A stretch of DNA of 64,000 nucleotides, from NCBI GenBank assembly GCA_028554795.2, contig CM068841.1, positions 21,748,308 through 21,812,307 of the forward strand, in the 5' to 3' direction. A model generated the notes under the pieces. The model had not been told where the DNA came from, made no database searches, and worked only from the letters and a program-made list of their open reading frames with translations. Made by a program: the position numbers and the translations under genes. Shown one piece after another: positions 52,525-63,660 of this stretch (the first letter of the stretch is position 1; every line of letters begins with the position of its first letter). Origin of the DNA: Sinohyriopsis cumingii (lineage: Eukaryota; Mollusca; Bivalvia; Unionida; Unionidae).

Positions 52525-53465
52525 ACACTGTCAAACAAAGTATATATTCAAAAGTAAAGACTCTGGCCAAAGTGGTCATGTATTTATCTTTGTACAGTAT
52601 TAGAAGTAGTTTTACGAAGGACGAAACTAAATAAATCGAAATGTTTGCAAACAAATAGATTACATTAAACCTGCCCCTTTTCACTACATGTATTTATTTT
52701 CGCAAACTTCGCATGATAATCACCTGCGCAGATTATAACAACAAAAACATATATGTTTAAGAAAATATTATAAAATTAAATGAATGTTACGATATCCGCA
52801 AAATAAAACTACAGCTAAATTGTAAAGAACAAAGATTTCTCGGAAATGTGTCTTGTAATTGGCAAATGATCATAATATAATAAACATCTAGACAAATCAT
52901 TTGCCATGCAGGACATGACGGAAACCCTTCTGTTGTTTATTTATTGTCATGGCTAGAAAAGTCTGAAATAATGTTATATAAATGTGTGAAAATACTACTA
53001 CAGAAACTAGTATCTACAGGTAGAGAAACTATTAACAAATCAATACTAACCATTATTTTGCTGGTCCTATGTTTGGACAATGTTTAGTTAGATACTGCTA
53101 ATACTATATTCGCATGCTTTAGGAGAATCACTTTAACGTCTTAGTGCTACAAATTCACTAAACACAGATTTATCATTAGTGTTCTGAACATGCTTTGCAG
53201 ATTCAACGGGTTCCTCTAACCAATTACTTTGTCTTCTTGGCAGTCAATATACTTTCATTTACATGGTTTGCCATGAGAACTCTTTCTTTATAGATTCTTC
53301 GTGCTGAAACGTAGTCATTAATGTTGTGTAGATATTCTTCCTAGAAGCTTGATGGAGAATAACTGTGGCGATCACTGCTAGATGTTTCTCATGTACTTCC
53401 GTAAAAGAGGATTTAGCTTTCAAACTTCACGTATAGCGTTCTTTAACAAACATGCACAAAAGACA
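52525..53465. other. Intergenic / 3' UTR of integrin gene B
   Basis: AT-rich, no gene seen. On the - strand an AATAAA-type signal lies about 520 bases past the integrin B stop (TTTATT at about 52938). The Polinton ends within about 1 kb of the gene's stop codon. Confidence 0.6.
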
Positions 53466-53714
53466 TTACGTTATTGGTGTTAAGTAAAAGAGGCTATCAC
53501 TCCTAGTATCCTCGGATAGTGTAATTTCAGAGGTTCTGGCTGTACTGATCTCCCCTGAAAACTCTTCGTCCGTGTCCATCTCTTCTATGCCAGATGTCTC
53601 TGTTGTTTCACCAATCGATATTTCCGTAGGAGAGATATTTGATGACCGAGAGCTACCGGGGACTGATTCTAATCTCTGAATAGTTGGCTTGGATGGTCGA
53701 TCGAAAAATCCAAA
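53466..53714 (-). CDS. Integrin alpha B last exon (cytoplasmic tail)
   Basis: The acceptor on the - strand is TTTATTTTAG. There are 82 codons plus TAA (53466-53468). It begins FGFFDRPSKPTIQRLESVPG, so it keeps GFFxR but has Asp in place of the usual Lys. The rest is rich in Ser, Thr and Glu (SGIEEMDTDEEFSGEI) and ends SLFYLTPIT. At 82 residues it is much longer than the 20-50 residues of most alpha tails. Confidence 0.92.
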   Translation of the reverse strand, partial: FGFFDRPSKPTIQRLESVPGSSRSSNISPTEISIGETTETSGIEEMDTDEEFSGEISTARTSEITLSEDTRSDSLFYLTPIT

Positions 53715-56700
53715 CTAAAATAAATATTACACAAGGGACACACAAAGGTTACTTGAACAAGGTAACATATCAAAGTCTTTCACAGACTACATTTTCATAT
53801 TTTGTACTACAGAATTCATGATATTTTTCATACGCTCATTGATGACTAATTGAAAGTACGGAAGAGATTGTTATAGGACAATAAGAAATGAAGGCTGCAC
53901 ATAGTATCCGTTTGATAACCCTGACTGGCTACATAATTTAATGGCACGAAATATATAAGATTAATCTAAGCATTTTCAAGAAAAGTTAGATTTATCATAG
54001 ATGCGAACGCTGCCATGTGGATATTGCAATGTCTTCTCATGTCCCGGACGTCTTGAATATTATATTAATATCAGGTTCGATTGGTATTTGCCCTACGTAG
54101 TTGGTCAAAACGCGTATTAAAAAATCGTTAATGCAGAACTATATAAAAAGAAAACGTATAGTAATTATTAGATTCTGCATAGTTTGGAGTCAAAATGTTT
54201 AAATACCACAAGTCTCTTTGAAACTGTGCATGTAAAGGGCATGTCTGTTATTCGCTCTTTGAATGGTTGTCGGTTCATACATTTATAAAAGCATCGTTTG
54301 CAAACTGTCAAATAAATGTTTTCAAAAGAGTGATTTATATGACGACTCATTAGATTGGATAAATGTCTGGACTACTTGCTGTCAGATGCCGGGAACAACC
54401 CTGTATTGATGAGAGTCATATTTTCCTAACTCGAGTGATATCTCTCATAAGGACTCATGGCCAGATGATAACATATATCTGTCGAAACGTTATTGTCCTA
54501 TACGAAAATCAGTCTGTTTTGATGATAACTGTCGTTTTTGGTTCACTAGGTTACTATTTTCTTTAATAGATTCGGCAGAGAAAATTGCTACCATGATAAG
54601 TATAGTTCGAATTCGTGATTTGGGTGTTATGCTGGAGAGTTATAAAATGTTCAGTTTCTGCAATACACTGAAGGGGCCCGGAGTGGCCGAGTGGGCTAAA
54701 GCGTTATCCGTTACGGATCACTGTCGTCTCACCTCTGACTGTGTGGGTTCGAGTCTCGGATTCAGCCAATATGGGTATTTGAGAAAGCTTGCCAGTAGCT
54801 TCACGTGGGTCGGTGGTTCTTTCCGGGGTTTTCCCGGGTTCTTCCTCCACCATTAATACTGGCCGCCATGTATAGCCTATTGTGTGCTGAAAAATGGCGC
54901 TATATCCTACTACAACAGCAACAATACACTGAGGACTTAAGCATGCTGTACAACACGTATTTTAACTAACTTGTGGGTTGCCACCTAATTTAAGTGGGCA
55001 GTTTCTGACCAGCTTGAGCAATGTTAAAAATATTAAAATAGCAATTACTTCACCACTTAGTTTCGAATTGAAGAGATAACATTTGAGGGCACTTGTTCGT
55101 CAGAGAATAATATCGTCATGCACGATTCGGAATTCGTTTCGAAAACGTAGTAGTAACCTTTTTTAAAGATTAATCAAGTTGCGTATGTCTGGATAATATT
55201 GGGTATCTCAGCATGGTAGCATAGCAGTCATCGAATGTAGGAAATGCAGATGCAATGCAATCTAACATTTATTTAACCATGCCGTATATTGGCGTTTTGA
55301 AAACCATCCGTTTTTATTTCCACAAGATCAACCCCTCAAAACAAAACTATTAATAGCCCACTACCTAACATTTAGAACAGCCGCTATGTTCTCTATATTG
55401 AACTACTGCGTAATTGGGTCTAAATCTGAGGACTTTGTCCCCATATCCTACTTGTAACCAAAAAAATGTCCTTTGTTATCGTCATTTTTAAAAGCACCTA
55501 TTACAATTGGTTCTTAATATATTTATTACAGCTGGTTGTCCATAGAGCCATTACAGCTGGTTGTCCATACATCTATTACAGCTGGTTGTCCATACATCCA
55601 TTACAGCAGGTTGCCCATACATCTATTACAGCAGGTTGCCCATATATTAGGAACAAAAGACAACAAGGGTTGCCCCGTCTAATAATCCTAACCACGTGAT
55701 GAGTGTAAGTGAATTGATACGATGGCTAAGGCCTGCACAACAATTCCATGTAATGCAACGACAGGTTAACCCAGAGCAGCGGCCAATCGCGTCTTGACCT
55801 TATACTATCCGTGTGCCAACTCCTCCAAACTTCTTTATTTTGAGTTGTTGCAACAGTAGGCATATATTTTAACTATACTTCAAAACCTCTTTTAATAAAT
55901 ATTCAGGGGTTTGCCCAGTGATAACCTATCAATATGGCTGCTTTCACATTCGTGTCAAGAATAAAATGTTGAAAAAATGAAATTGTATTATGTCCAGTCA
56001 AGTGACAACAAACGGACTGCACCAACCCCTCGTGATTCAATGGGATCATGTCATCTTACCAAAAACATATTACTCACGATGCGATACTAATTTTATAAAA
56101 TAACATTCTGTAAAAATGAATATACTGCTCAAGATCTCTTAACTGCTTTATGAAAATCTGTATACCCTAATTCAAATCTTTCGGATAAAGAGAAATTTAT
56201 CTAACAGGCTCAGGGAAGGTGCCAATTAGATATTAGATAATTAGACCGGTTTCATTTTTTCCTGACCCTACTATCGATAACGATTGTCCGCGTTTACAAG
56301 ATACTTCAAGCTCAACACTCCTTGTAAGATGAACACTTGTGTAAAACAAAGAGACACAGTAAGCATCCTCACCAGTTCTTCTGAGATACGTATGACATAA
56401 AATACAGTTTAAAGTCAGCAAATGCCGTATTATATAGAAAGATAACCACACAATCTTACATAATAGATTTCAAATGTGTTATCTTTTCTTTTTGGTTTCT
56501 TATAAACACAATGTACTCTATCGTTGGACTTCTGAAATTTCGTTCGAGAATAAAATTTCGATTCACGGGATTTTAGTTTTCATTTTCCGCAATATGCACA
56601 GTGTTATTATTAACATTTCACAATACTGTCTCTCTATTACGTTACAAGACTGATTTTAATAGTGGAATAAGTTCAGAAGCGTTCAACAATCATGATAGAA

Positions 56701-59006
56701 TAGAACACACAACCTATAACATACCTTGTACAACAATAAGGAGATAAGAGCCAGGATTACGCCAGCACAAAGGGCAGCCGTTGCAAAAATCCAGGGGAGT
56801 AAATGAGTTCCATTTCTTCGCAGGGGAAATGCTATGCTTTTGACCTGCAAATGTATTAGTAATTCCATATGTTTCTAGTCAGAAAACATTTTCGTCAATG
56901 AAATTCATAATATTCATCATAAAAGGATCACTAGCAAATATAAAAATGTATAAAAGTCCCCGCTATCCATGCTAGTCATAACCTATTTAATACATGCTTT
57001 TGACTTAATGTAGAAAAAATGCAATAAAAAGAACTTTTAACAGTGAAACCAGGAAGAATAACGAAGCATAAAAAAGATTCACTTATATTATTTCTGAAAA
57101 AAAAATTCAATATAACTTAAACTAGGTAAAGAATATATACCTCATATATGCGTCTCCTATTCGCCATTGGGGCCGTTACAGCTATATGAGAAACAAGCTC
57201 CAATGGTCGCCAAGTCTTCATCTGCAAATTTTAAACAAAATTTGTGACGTAATTCAAAGACATAAAACTTTTTAAAGCATCTTTTCTACAACTTCTAAGA
57301 TCCCAACGTTTATTGACAAGAGACGTTGTGTTCAATTAATATTCCTGCAGGACCTTCGAGACTACTTGATAAAATGCAAGACTGAACTCGACTTGTCTTT
57401 AACCAAAGTCTCCTATGAGATAGTCAAATATATTCTAAACATTTATATTCTTACACCTTCAACAGTATTAGCACCGTGCACTGAATGCCATAGACCGCAC
57501 ACTGGGCAATTTTGCGAGGCAATATTTTTCTCTTCTTTTGCAGCTCAAATGAAAATGAATAAATTAACATTTAAAAATATAATGGATATGTAAATAATAA
57601 TACATATCTCTTTTTTGTAGTACTAACGACCAAGCTTTATATAGCATCAAAGCCGCCGTGTATACAGGAAATGACGGAGAACATAGACTATTACCTTAGA
57701 GTTTGTCATGATATCTTTAATATCAAGTTTCAGTGAGACATAACACGTATCTGATACCCGTAATATCCCCATATGGCACACGTACTCATATTCATAGCTG
57801 GAATTACAGTTCTGAAAATAAAACACATTACATACAGTAGTTTTGATTCTAGAATAAGTAGCAAATAAGACAGAACATGTTTATAAAAATGGCACGCAAA
57901 GTAAACAGTCATCAAGAACAAGGCAACAGTTAATTTCGGTCTTTCACCCCTGACAAATATCGTACGGACAAAAGATTATTGTAACTTGCTCTACTTCATG
58001 TGAGGTAACGTCAACATGGAACAAATTTTAAAGATTATTCGCATCATATATATTAGTCAGTCCTTCGAACAATTTATTTAAACATAGATGTCGATGTCCT
58101 TTCTGTATTCCAGAGTCACTGAGAACGCAAAGATATATCCATGGTTGCCTGCTTCATCATGAATTGTTATACGGACTGAAGCAGAGAAATATGAATGAAC
58201 TTAGAATATCATTCGGGTCTACCAGAAAATAAATTTTAATTCTAACCAGTGAAGGCATCGTAATGGTTTGTTTTATAAACCTATATTTTTTTTACTCAAG
58301 AAAGAGTCAGAATATCGCCATATATCAAAGTAATAAAAAAGATACTCTTGTTTTCTCTGTCCGTTTCACCATCCTCTGAACAGAGGTTGAAACTACTCGT
58401 TTCTTGGTTACAACTAACCAAGCATGTCATGATATCACTTGATATGCAAACAGAAATGTGTCACATTCTCTATAACGAATCCGTATAATCAAGTTAGTCC
58501 AAATCAGAGCCTCCCTCACCGCTTGCAGAGTAGTCTTGGTGAGAAACTTCCAGACACATTCAGCCGTTAAATATTCCATGATGCAAAACTTTATGCCAGA
58601 CCAATATATAGCCATATATGAGTCTGCTGCCCCATTGTGTCCAAGAATTCGTGTTACTAGCAGTGATCGTAGTGAAAATTGGGTGACTATTGTTTCAAAC
58701 GCTTCATTCGTAAACTGCGAGATTTATCCACATATCAACTGATCAATAAGTAATTTGGTTCATGGTTTAGGATAAAGTTTATATCTAAAAAGTTAAAATG
58801 TTAAGCAAATTATGTTGTTTCTCAGCCAAGAATAGTGATTTTTATTAAATTATCTGAATATTAATAGGCATGTAACACAAAATATCATTATCATAGTAAT
58901 TCAATCTTGATTGCTAGTTCACGTCTTAATCTCAAAATTTGAAAACTCGGCTCATGACTCGACCTTTTGTGTCACGTGATGATCTTCATTTTCTGAGAGT
59001 ATATGT

Positions 59007-59038
<32 letters not shown>

Positions 59039-59223
59039 CAAGCTAAGAAACGTTTACATTGTAAATTTGTTTACTCCATTAAGGACAACGTACGATAGAA
59101 AAGCCCATCCTGTTGCTATCTCCAAACCCTTCAGTCCTTGTATTGTTCACATGTCTTGAGATGCACTCAGACGCAGAAATTCCATCATTATTAAAGTGTT
59201 CGACCTGTGAAAGAATGTGACAG

Positions 59224-59298
<75 letters not shown>

Positions 59299-60297
59299 TG
59301 AGAGAGAGAGAGAGAGTCCGTGAGAAATGACACTGTAATAGTTAATTAGGAGATGACGTTCCTCCTAATATTCTGAGGTTATTTATTTCCCATGCGTTAT
59401 AAGAAGTTTCATTATTACTGCATTAAATTAAAACTGTAAATAAATTGCCTATATAGCAATCTTTGAAGACGGAGTGATTGATGGTACATTTTTTTTAATC
59501 TGTAAAACTAATTTAGGTAAACGTCCTTAAGAAATAGAACCATTTTACTTCTTTGAAAAGAAACATAGTAATTACACAGAATTGTTTCAGAAAGGTTTAC
59601 AAATTAATAGAATGCTGAAGATAAAAGTCGAAATTAAATTCCGTATTAATAGGTTTTTTTTTAACCGATCGTAATTTTACTTTTCTCCGAAAGTTTCTCA
59701 TTTTATATGATTGTGTTTATAATTCTCTCTCAAATAGCGATATTTTTGGGTTATAGAGTTTGTGAAATGGATTGAAAAACACCCTAAAACAATTATGTTC
59801 TAAACAAAGAAGGTTGTCTTACTCTGAAAAGAGTTTGAGAGTTTTACAAACTATCTGAATAAGTAAAATCTTTATTCAGATCTAAACACCAAATTATCCA
59901 GATAGTTTCAATGTCCAGCCAGCAAATAAGATTATAATACAAGCATCTTTACTAGACGACAGCTAAAGTCAAACTACTGGCCTTTAACGTTTTACGCCCT
60001 TTGAGTGCTACATTGGGTAATTGGACGATATAATTGTGCTATTATAAGTTCTATTCCCAATATTTGTGTCAGTAAATCAAATAAAATTTAATTTTACCTG
60101 TGCAGTTTGGTTTCTACAGAAGGCTGAACAAAATATGGCGCCCTTCGGTAAACATACACTGACAAATGCTTCCTGCAACAAGTTTGACCCCATGTTTGTG
60201 AAAGAGTAGATATGTTCTATATTAGACACTTTGCCAGTGAAGTTTCTATCATAATCAAAAAAAATCTGCTCTGGTTTCGATACACTGTAAAAAAAAT

Positions 60298-60347
<50 letters not shown>

Positions 60348-61436
60348 GATGAGGATGCTATAAATACCTCACTCTTTTTTATTGAAACCAAAGGGATTTT
60401 ATTCCTTGACAAAATAGTCTACCAGAATTTGGTGTAAGTTTCTTTATATACATATTTCAAATGCGAGGAACAATTATAAAGGTTCGACAAAAAATTGTTA
60501 CATAACCGGCGATACTAATTGTAAAGCCGTACGCTGTTTAGCTACAATTTATATTGTACCAGCAATTCAGATAAACAAAGAACATCTATTTTTAAAGCAA
60601 ATATAACATATGACATTGACAGTTGTGAATGCTGCCGTTGATTTAAGTTTCCGCTAAAACGGATCGAGTTTCATACAATATATTTTAAGCTATGCCAGTG
60701 AATATACCTGCTCACAGTTAACATATCAATATATTCTATTGGTGTTTCTAACTATGCATGCTAGCAATCGTGACCTTGATCATTTTGAAAATAGGTAATG
60801 TGGACTAAAGAATGCATAAAACTTCAAAGGAATGGCAATTTATATTGGAAGTTAAAGTTTTATTGGATAAAATACAAAATGCATACGTAACTTGCAATAA
60901 ACTTCGCTTAATCGTTGTTAATATATTTAATGTTTATGTTTTATGATAAAAGATTTGTAATTTGGTGACGGACATTTACACAGGAACTAATCCGTTTCGA
61001 TTTCATCGCATTCTGTTGAATGTTTGTTCCGCTAAGAGAAATATTATTCCTCAAATTACAACTGCATTTAATAAAATATTGGCAGTATGCACTTAAAGAA
61101 AGCCAAGATCAATTTGATCATGATTTTAAACCCAAAACAAAAGGAAAAGATAAAAGACATACCCTTCAATTCTGAGATTTAAATCTCTGTTCACCAACAA
61201 AGGAACGTTTGTGGAATCAAAGACTTTGTGCCCGTTTAAGTTGCGCGCCCTGATACTAATAGTCATCTGATCATCATAGAGCATGTCCCCAAGGTCGGAG
61301 AGTATTGTATATGTTGCTTCTCCGTAGGTGGGAAGAGGATACGGCTTTCTTATCAAGCATTTAAACAGCTTTTTCTTCTGATCATCCGACTTGGCTTCTT
61401 CTGTACATCCAAGGTTTTTTATTCTGTCTTTGGCAT
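53466..61436 (-). CDS. Integrin alpha subunit gene B, 3' part (7 exons)
   Basis: C-terminal part of a second integrin alpha chain. Exons in reading order: 61436-61163, 60284-60098, 59204-59094, 57811-57695, 57221-57141, 56844-56725, 53714-53466. All have AG acceptors and GT donors and join in frame, with phase 2 only after the first. They encode the end of calf-1, calf-2, one membrane helix and an 82-residue tail starting FGFFDRP, ending at TAA. The first visible exon is entered in phase 1, so at least one exon lies to the right, beyond the window or unrecognised. Each exon has a partner in gene A in the same order, so the genes arose by inverted duplication. The tail is acidic and Ser/Thr-rich, unlike the lysine-rich tail of gene A, which suggests different cytoplasmic partners. 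Confidence 0.9.
53715..54672. other. Intron of integrin gene B, nothing recognised
   Basis: AT-rich, no supported frame or repeat before the SINE at 54673. Confidence 0.55.
54673..54915 (+). repeat. tRNA-derived SINE, family B, copy 3 (best preserved)
   Basis: The head has box A (GTGGCCGAGTGGGCTAAAGCG) and box B (GGGTTCGAGTCTC) at tRNA spacing. The body then has TTGAGAAAGCTTGCCAGTAG, GGTCGGTGGTTCTTTCCGGG, TTCCTCCACCATTAATACTG and GAAAAATGGCGCTATATCC. Other copies are at 4313-4492 (-) and 9696-9950 (+). It lies in the last intron of integrin gene B, antisense to the gene. Confidence 0.85.
54916..56724. other. Rest of the last intron of integrin gene B
   Basis: Apart from the 25-bp minisatellite at 55526-55650, nothing is recognised. 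Confidence 0.55.
55526..55650. repeat. Minisatellite, 5 units of ~25 bp
   Basis: Units of the type ATTACAGCTGGTTGTCCATA + CATCT; the later two units carry GCAGGTTGCC. It lies in an intron of integrin gene B. Confidence 0.9.
56725..56844 (-). CDS. Integrin alpha B exon (transmembrane helix)
   Basis: Reads VKSIAFPLRRNGTHLLPWIF and then ATAALCAGVILALISLLLYK, a membrane helix ending in Lys just before GFFDR. It is 120 nt, phase 0, with acceptor ATTTGCAG and donor AAG|GTATGT. It has the same length as the gene A exon 26180-26299. Confidence 0.92.
57141..57221 (-). CDS. Integrin alpha B exon (calf-2 end)
   Basis: An 81-nt phase-0 exon reading MKTWRPLELVSHIAVTAPMA and NRRRIYE, with acceptor AATTTGCAG and donor GAG|GTATAT. 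It corresponds to gene A exon 20823-20915. The NRRR stretch is weakly like a furin site, but its place so close to the membrane is not the usual cleavage position. Confidence 0.8.
57695..57811 (-). CDS. Integrin alpha B exon (calf-2)
   Basis: A 117-nt phase-0 exon with acceptor ATTTTCAG and donor AAG|GTAATA. It reads NCNSSYEYEYVCHMGILRVS and then CYVSLKLDIKDIMTNSK. The NC...C...VSL(T/K)LD pattern aligns with gene A exon 19890-20009 and is the clearest sign that the two genes are paralogs. Confidence 0.87.
57812..59093. other. Intron of integrin gene B
   Basis: AT-rich. Two opposite, overlapping short frames (58427-58742) are unsupported. A (GT)n microsatellite lies at 59002-59038. Confidence 0.55.
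59002..59038. repeat. (GT)n microsatellite
   Basis: About 18 GT dinucleotides, one interrupted by AT. Confidence 0.95.
59094..59204 (-). CDS. Integrin alpha B exon (calf-2)
   Basis: A 111-nt phase-0 exon with acceptor CTTTCACAG and donor ATC|GTACGT. It reads VEHFNNDGISASECISRHVN and then TRTEGFGDSNRMGFSI. It matches gene A exon 17107-17214 in order, phase and approximate length more than in sequence. Confidence 0.75.
59226..59316. repeat. (TA)n and (GA)n microsatellites
   Basis: (TA)n at 59226-59292, then (GA)n at about 59300-59316. The Tyr-Ile open frame through it is an artefact. Confidence 0.95.
60098..60284 (-). CDS. Integrin alpha B exon (calf-1/calf-2)
   Basis: A 187-nt exon, entered in phase 2 and left in phase 0, with acceptor TTTTTACAG and donor CAG|GTAAAA. 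It reads (G)VSKPEQIFFDYDRNFTGKVS, NIEHIYSFTNMGSNLLQEAF and VSVCLPKGAIFCSAFC. It aligns with gene A exon 7330-7507. The open frame continues upstream through a (TTA)n run as poly-Leu, which is intron. Confidence 0.87.
60301..60344. repeat. (TAA)n microsatellite
   Basis: About 14 triplets immediately upstream (gene sense) of the exon at 60284. Confidence 0.95.
60345..61162. other. Intron of integrin gene B, nothing recognised
   Basis: AT-rich; no frame or repeat supported. Confidence 0.55.
61163..61436 (-). CDS. Integrin alpha B exon (calf-1)
   Basis: A 274-nt exon, entered in phase 1 and left in phase 2, with acceptor TTCATAAG and donor AAGG|GTATGT. It reads (D)AKDRIKNLGCTEEAKSDDQK and KKLFKCLIRKPYP, whose two cysteines fit the calf-1 disulfide. 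YGEATYTILSDLGDML and VNRDLNLRIEG follow. In gene A this stretch is part of the 515-nt exon 6356-6870. Confidence 0.85.
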
Positions 61437-62059
61437 CTTATGAAAAGACAATATATGGTCATTGTTGTTGGTTTACATACTTAGTAGGAATCGGAGTAAC
61501 ATTTAGATATGTGATCTTTTTTAAAATAACGAGAGAAATGATTCGAAAAAATAGATTTTTCTGATAAGTAATGAAGTATTCCCTGATGTTTACCGTTTAC
61601 AAAATGAAAAAGCGCAATAATTCTTTATTCAACTGGAAGTGACCTCTCAGCAAACACGTAGAATACTCAGGCCACTAATTAGTATACTTATTTCTTCATA
61701 TAAACGTGTATCTTAGCGAAAATAATTACTGTCATTAACAGAGGACTTTTCAGTAAGTAACGAATTTGTTTTTAAAGCTATAGGAAGACGTAGAAGTTAT
61801 GAAGATCTGAAATTATACGAGTTGTATAGAATAAATCACATAGATGACCGACTGAGCTTCTGTCCAAATGTTTGAATGACGCAACACGTTGAACCAATAC
61901 CGTTAGTTCAACATTCAATATTTAGATTGGATATTAGATTAGTGAGTGTGCCATGAGATGTCCGTACTGAGCAAATTAAAATTTAATAAGACTTCCGGTG
62001 AAGATTCCGTCTTAAATCGATATTTTAAATGTACAAGAGAAGTTTTCCATCTTGTTTTT
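61437..62059. other. Intron of integrin gene B, nothing recognised
   Basis: No further upstream integrin exon found here. Confidence 0.5.
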
Positions 62060-63660
62060 GGAAACATTTTTTAAATGATTTCAAATACATTAGTCGTTCA
62101 AGAGACATGGACTACATGGTTGTTCAAACTGATATATACAAATAAAGGAGATAAACCAGATCCTGCAAATTACAAGTCTATTACACTACTGAGGCAAGGA
62201 ATGTACTGATCTTCTTAACAAGTGTTTCGCTCTTCCTTAAAGAAAACAATTTACTATATGAGGCACAGGCAGGCTTTCTAAAGGATACTCCACATTTGAT
62301 ATTATTGTGTCTTATGCTTCTTAATGGAACTTTCAAATCAAAGACATAAAACACTGTTTTGCACTTTTGTGGACTTTTATCAGGCTTTGACAGTGTAGGA
62401 AGAGATGTTAACTGAAACAATTAATTAACACTGTCATAAATGAAAAACTACTCCAGGTGATAATGAACATGTATGTGGATTGAAGTCTTTTATCTTCAAT
62501 AATGGAAAGAAATTAGAGCTAATTACAAGTTAAACATGGAGCTAGTGAAAGCGAATTTTTTTCTCCCGTATCATTTGTCCTGTATCTAAATAACATCGAA
62601 AATTACTTTGTGAGTTCAAAAATTGTACCTGTATTACAGCTGATTTACTGTAAGATGATTAGAACTACTTCTTTAACACTATGCAGACAATGCCGTTTTC
62701 TTTTTCAGAGGTATGAAAAATAATTTTGACATATTGTTTAATTACTGCAAAAATATATAAATTTATCATTAACGCAAGCAAAACGAAAGTTATTTTTGGG
62801 AAATATATAAATAAGCAAAATGTGAAAATCAAATTATGATTTTCTGAAATTGAAGTAGTCAGACGTTATAAATCTTTAGGCCTGATCCTAATGGCAAATT
62901 CGAAATATTTATGGGGAATTAAGAATCAAATTAGTCAAGCCAGGATAGCTATGTACCTTGCTAAGAAAAGAATGCTAACTTGTAATTTGCCTGTAGGCTG
63001 TCAGCTTAAAATGTTTGAGACGATAATAGTTCCAAGTTTTAAATCACCCCCACACCCCGTATATGATATATGATGAACCCCTTGACGATTACAAAGAAAA
63101 GGAGACTGGTTTCTTATTGGCTAAATCTCATTAATGGTAAACAAAAAAAAATATCTTACATCATGTATCTCAGGCTACTGCAGAATTAAAATAATGGTCT
63201 ACGCAGAAGTAAATTGATAGCGAGCATTCATAACATCTTAATGGAAACTGTGTTTCGATTTCTTTTAGTTAGTCAAAATGTTGCCAGTAAGTTGATATAA
63301 TGTTAAGGAAAGGCTTCGCGATCAGTTTATACAGACATGGGATTCGTCCATTCCTAACTCGACAAAAGCTGATATAACTTTTTAAATGAAATTAAAATTG
63401 TAGCATTATTCGTAAAATGACTGTAAAAATATAACGATAATATAATAAATGTTTTGAAAATATAATCATTGTTTACGTAAATAAAAAGGAAGCTGGGTAA
63501 ACGTTGCCTAGATAGGAAAGAGTGCACAGACATTGCATGCAAAACTCTGAGGATGATAAATTTTATTACCTCTTTAGAAGTAGCTACCTCAGAGAAGAAA
63601 AAAGCAGCTACAACTCAAACACTTTTGTATCGGACCAAGTGTACCAAAGTTAAAAACATT
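62060..63660 (+). mobile_element. Decayed LINE reverse transcriptase
   Basis: In several frames the + strand reads pieces of a non-LTR reverse transcriptase: KGDKPDPANYKSITLL near 62140, NNLLYEAQAGF and STFDIIVSY near 62250-62310, FNNGKKLELIT near 62500, FSPVSFVLYLNNIENYF near 62560, and KIYKFIINASKTKVIFG near 62750-62800. Many stops and shifts; no intact domain. It is antisense to integrin gene B and older than the LINE at 10960-15161. Confidence 0.75.

Noticed and set aside
60077-60412. Poly-leucine open frame upstream of the integrin B exon
   Set aside because: The leucines come from a (TAA)n microsatellite in the intron; the exon starts at the acceptor after it (60284).
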